Both the position numbers and the translations under genes were made by a program. This document shows, piece by piece, positions 59,401 to 64,000 of a stretch of DNA of 64,000 bases. Numbering within the stretch: the stretch's first letter is position 1; every line of letters begins with the position of its first letter. This stretch comes from Eretmocerus hayati (taxonomy: Eukaryota; Arthropoda; Insecta; Hymenoptera; Aphelinidae): assembly GCA_029851415.1 (NCBI GenBank), contig CM056741.1, positions 163,543,685-163,607,684 on the forward strand, given 5' to 3'. The notes beneath the pieces were generated by a model. It was given only the letters and a program-made list of their open reading frames with translations, ran no database searches and was not told where the DNA came from.

Positions 59401-62400
59401 GCTTTACGCAATAATGTTTGATATAGTGATGCTTGTGAGCTTGGTTCCGAGTCTATGATATTTTGCTATAGATGGCTGCGAATTTTTCTGCTATGGGGGA
59501 AAGGAGCGTTAATAGAAAATTCATAATTAGGAGGTTTTTGGAGCAGTTCACTTGGATTGGCTCTTGTTTTTGATGCGATGGATTTCCTGTTAAATGAGAG
59601 GCACAGTTGTCAATCATTCCTTCACATTGCAGTTGAACAACCAAAATTCTTCATATTTGTACAACAATAGCTCAAGTTTATTGATCCATTTTCATTTCAG
59701 ATAGTTCTGATTAATTCATAGAATAAAAGTGGTTATAATAACTTCTGGATTGGACAAGTAATTTATTCGAACGAATCCGTTGTTGCACCGAAGTATTATG
59801 ATAATTTGCAGAAAATTTTCCCCAGAGAAAAACTGTAGCTTCAATGGAACTTAGAGGCATTAACAAATGATCGAATTTGATTCGATCGAATAAAGTGCTG
59901 GTGTTTAATTCACGAAATAACATCTTTGATTCTACATTGAAATTATCACGAGCACAAATAAAAATTCAATCGATACTGATGATTTAGGTCCTCTCACTTG
60001 TCACGGTCTCCAGCTACTATACAAGTTTCTTCAAAGACTGAATATTATCACAATATGATAATGATTAATTGATGTTCTTCGCGAGTTCAACAGGGTTCTG
60101 TACTCACCTTGTGAAAGTCGATACATTTTTCACAATTTAATAACTCTCGGATATCGTTATCATCAAAACCGACTCCTTGTGATTCGGTCACAATGATATG
60201 AATTTCAAGTATCAGAAGAAAATCTTCGATGATCCATCTCAAAATCCGATATATTTTGTTACGTTCTTCCTGATGAATATCAGTAGAAAAGTGACATGAG
60301 TTCGGAATAGGATTCTTTCATTAATCATGGAAGAAACGTCATGGCTGACTACAATACCATATCGTAGAACCACAGCACATTTCCATTAATTGAAAATTGC
60401 CCAAATAAATTGAAACTAGTTTCGGATGTCCAATTTCTAGATACAACTATAATATTCAAATAGATAGTAATTTATTCTCACAACCACAACGTTACACGAA
60501 TGTTCAAAATTGACCAAATTCATCTGCCTTCTTCAACCGCAAAACCCAATTACAATAGCAAGGCGCAGGCATCAGGCACTTGTGCGCATCTAGACCCTTG
60601 AACATCCTCGTCTATTTTCCACTACGATAGTCAGCGCAAACTCGCACACACTCTGACAACAAACGCATAGAGCAGTAAAATCGATAGGTCAGCATAGAAT
60701 GTCCTGGGCAAGATATTACCGAACGCTTGATGAGTTCGATGGCCAACGGCATCTTTCGTATTTCTTGGGATAATTTCAATCGAGGTGTTGTGAAATTTAT
60801 GGTGCCTGAAGTTAGAACATTTTTCAGTCAAATTATAGGCTAGGCGAAATGTTGTATACTTATCAGGAGCAGTTTAGAGCCGCTGCATTTTTTGAAAGAT
60901 TTTTTTATTTAATCTAATGATTTCAATTTGAGCAAGAGATGAAACGAATAAAAGTAAACTATATCTGCAGGAAGGACTATTGCTTTCATATTTTTTAGAG
61001 TGCTATTAAGCATCCGATCAAATACTCTCTGGTACGAATCAATGTGATGAAACTTTCCTGATATTTTTTTGATTCCATGAAATCATCTGGCTTGATCACA
61101 ACAAAATACAAAATAAAATTATTCAAAATGGAAAGTTTTCTGATCTACCAATGTACGATCGGATGAATGAATGCTTCTCATTTCCCTTCTCAACATTCAA
61201 CTGAATAATCCATTTTGCGTTCGTCAACTGTCACCTGCACGGTTGAAATATCATATATTCATGACGAAAATTACCAGATATCACGTAATTTATCTGACGT
61301 TGATTGGCAACATATCACAAAATTCTTGATGATACCTGACGCAAATTATGCTATCGCTTTCAGTTTGGTGTCTCTTGGATCAGAATTTCAGTGTGAAAAT
61401 TATCCTCCCATGATCAAATTAATGCGATGCGGTATCATGTGTATCCATATGTGTGAGATAATTATATATCCATGCCCGTACACGGATGTATATACATGTG
61501 CAGATGTATTAGAAGAAATTGCCTCTGTGTAATTGTTCAGTCTAAGTATTCCAATTTCAAGTATAAATTGCGTCATAATCGTTTGTTTATCTTGGATAGA
61601 GTTTCTATGGACAAAAATTGCCTCTATCTTATAGAATTAATATAATTATCTACACACGTAAGGCTAGAAATTGATTCAGGTAATGTGTGTGATATCCATA
61701 TAGGTGTCAATTCAAGAAGTTTTAACGGTAGTCGTTTTTCACTCACAGACTCATTATAAAACACAGAATTTCACCACATTCCTCTCTTCTCTTTCAAATG
61801 ATAGCAGTCATTCTTTATAATTGTGCTGGCGTATATTTGTTAGACTGTAGGTTTCATGAAATTTTTTTCTCAAGCCTGCACAGTTCGTGATACACCTGTG
61901 GTACATCCTCGTGCACATCAATTATATACAGAGTTCGCAGAATCCAAACATCCAATTTTGTGAGGGATTCAAACGAGGTAACTTTGCTAACACACCAGTT
62001 CTCGGATTCTCGGCGTTCCGCAAATGTCACTAACATTGAGTTGAGGCAAGTTCAATTGGATTAATTGAGAAACGTAGTAGACTTTTGAAATGAGCCCCAT
62101 GGGCATGCTCTATACGATGCATAGTCCCAAAGTTAGAACAAAATCAAACTCACTCTATTATGGTATGCTATAGGTATACTTTCTGGTGTTCAGTGTACGA
62201 AATGTTAGCCCTGACGTTGGAGTTTCCGCTAACTCTGCCTAAATATTTTAATTTTTTCTTCAATGCACGAGATGTAGTTGAAACTTTTTTCATGTGACCT
62301 CGCCAGGGCTGGATTTTTTTTATCTCACTAGGGATGCAAATATTTAGTCATGAATGATAAATAAAATCTTCATTTGAGTGCATGGATGATTCGGCGGTTT

Positions 62401-64000
62401 GCTGAAAACTTGTAGGCATTTCTCAAGCTTCTAGAATTTACTCAAATTTTAAGAAAATTTTCAGTTTTGAATTATTTTGGAGTTCTGATGAAAGAGGAAA
62501 TCAACTGTTTCAAATCAAGCGAAAGCACAAAATTCTGAACACAGAAAAGACTTATCAGATTCGAAAAAATAGATTTTGCACCGAGAGTGTACCTCGCTTC
62601 TGAGCGATTGGTTTTCGGCCTGGGTCGGAGGCGGAGGTTGATAATAATTCCTCGAAAGCGAGGAATCTCATGAACAAAAGGCGTGAATACTATTTTATGC
62701 AAATTTATAGGCACCCAAACATCGAAAAATTGCAAAAATATATTCCATTACAATTGCTCATTTTTTTCGATGCATCGATTTGAGATTCTTCATGTTTTGC
62801 TGTTTGGAGCCCAATTCAGTGAATTCGACCCTGTCCAAATTATATATAAAAGTACGGTGATAACTGCACTTAGTGATCTGGTGACGAACATTTTCACATA
62901 GAAATAGATGGAATGAAATAAAATTGAGATCTCAGAATGGAGTCGTTGATGAAATGAGCAAAAAGAATAAAATCGAGTTTTGAATATGAACCGGCATATA
63001 TTCAATCTAAGTTCAATCAAAATGCTCAAGAACAGTGACGGGGAGGCCTAAAAGTAGCACAAAATCCATAAAAATTACTCATCCAAACGCTCCAAACAGA
63101 TTCAATTCTACGATACCTTCAGCTACTCCAACCATTCCAATTCAATAAAATCGTCAATAGAATCAGATATGTCCTTTACAAAAAGTTACAGCGTTCAAAT
63201 AAATTTCTATGAGATCAGTTTTTCCAACATCTCGGGCAACAACAGCTTTTCTAGTTTGAGAGCGAAGGCAAACACTCCCAGATTCTCAGAGTAGTATAGT
63301 TGATACGAGAGTGAAAAAGAGAAGGATAGGAGAAAAATGAGGAGGAAAGAGGGTTTGTATGATCCGCGAGAAAGTTTGGAGAGAAGAGCGCGCGATAAGT
63401 AAACTCTGACTGCTCGCGAGTATAAGCATCAGGATCCTCGAGATCCTTTTGCAGCCGTATCTTGGACGCAAACTCGAATGACTGTATTTGTCAAGCTCAT
63501 CCGTTCGATTGTATATCCTTCACATATATCTTTTTGTGAATTTCAATTTTCGCAAGGATGCTCGGCTGATCGACAAAATTTTGTCCGGTTGAGGTCGATC
63601 AAATTCATTTTGGATCTTCGAAAAATCGATTTGGTAACTGAGTGGTATTTTTCAACCCTCAGGAATTAAAAATCATGTAGGACCTGAATAGAGCCAGTGG
63701 ACTGTCAGTTACGCATCATTAATGCGTAACAATACCAGAGGCGATATCTCAATGCTATCAAGACAATGTTATTCGCTCAAGTCTTAGACCTAAATTCACC
63801 ATTTAGTATGGACTGAAGGATGAATGGAGCACCAAGACTTGACATGAGAAATATAATACTGATAAATTACAACATTTAATAATTCGTCTGCGTTAGATTT
63901 GTATATACATAGAAATTTGTGAATCTGCATACAATCTCAAGAGTGACAGCTCTGAAATGACTATTGCAATCATTTAAAATATTGAGAAGGGATGAGATTA
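56411..64000. other. Right-hand intronic stretch, nothing recognised
   Basis: A GC-richer patch (about 59060-59360) contains AGCTTG/GCTCGCG words, and the dispersed repeat at 58640-58790 is present. Longest frames are about 105 codons (61215-61532 +) with no recognised domain. No exon of GRK2 was found. A candidate hairpin TTACGCAT/ATGCGTAA lies at about 63710-63728. Confidence 0.4.
58640..58790. repeat. Diverged dispersed repeat related to 20540-20668
   Basis: Shares an ordered set of short blocks with 20540-20668. The upstream portion (58195-58220) also resembles 15750-15775, so this may be a longer old element. Ends not definable. Confidence 0.4.

Larger units (their letters stand above)
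11831..64000 (+). other. Probable GRK2 intron 1 (extends beyond window)
   Basis: It starts at the GT donor after 11830. No GRK2 RGS-domain, kinase or PH-domain exon was found in any frame, and no other gene with recognisable homology is present. Long first introns are usual where regulatory sequence and mobile elements accumulate. A nested gene expressed from small exons could be missed. It holds most of the mobile elements listed here. Confidence 0.6.

Noticed and set aside
61215..61532. 105-codon open frame (+)
   Set aside because: No domain recognised and no GRK2 similarity.

Overview
This is a eukaryotic, almost certainly insect, nuclear window. Introns begin with GT, end with AG and have pyrimidine tracts. 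The three complete or partial genes at the left end match conserved animal families, and the fourth begins with a near-universal animal GRK2 N-terminus. Base composition is AT-rich, with short introns (about 70-420 bp) in the left-hand genes and a very large first intron in the right-hand one. I cannot fix the species. Many long palindromic mobile elements and short introns fit a hymenopteran or similar arthropod, but that is inference.

Gene-dense left end (1-6.0 kb): the last exon of a PRKRIP1 homologue (+, 1-392) converges on a complete 12-exon HEATR6 homologue (-, 4784-530, 1,046 codons reconstructed with every splice phase consistent). A two-exon PET117 homologue (-, 5910-5253, 80 codons) follows. 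A CpG-rich segment and a (GT)n tract lie just upstream of PET117.

6.0-11.7 kb: intergenic. A 1.2-kb palindromic element (6690-7888) abuts an unrecognised 197-codon open frame. There is a small C-tract-flanked foldback at 9.2 kb, a 67-bp tandem duplication at 9.7 kb and a simple-sequence-rich leader. The first coding exon of the GRK2 (beta-adrenergic receptor kinase, fly Gprk1) orthologue is at 11718-11830 (+).

11.8-64 kb: no other convincing coding gene was found. No RGS, kinase or PH exon of GRK2 is visible, so this stretch is most simply its first intron (over 52 kb). One candidate 19-nt microexon lies at 27882-27900. The region is packed with long inverted-repeat elements: a 1.79-kb near-perfect palindrome nested in an older palindromic element (18.4-20.5 kb), plus others at 20.8, 30.3, 31.1, 34.6, 42.0, 44.2, 47.5, 47.8, 51.0, 55.7 and 56.1 kb. 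There is also a 73-bp hAT-like element with an 8-bp target duplication (28051-28123), a tRNA-like SINE (about 15.97 kb), and a two-copy dispersed repeat whose first copy was split by a palindromic element at a TA site. Several elements are flanked by TA, as in Tc1/mariner.

The most interesting theme is the density of long, near-perfect inverted repeats inside what is probably one transcribed intron. The pre-mRNA could fold into hairpins with stems of about 320 to 870 bp, which are potential substrates for Dicer (endo-siRNA) or ADAR. This is inference and can be tested with small-RNA data.
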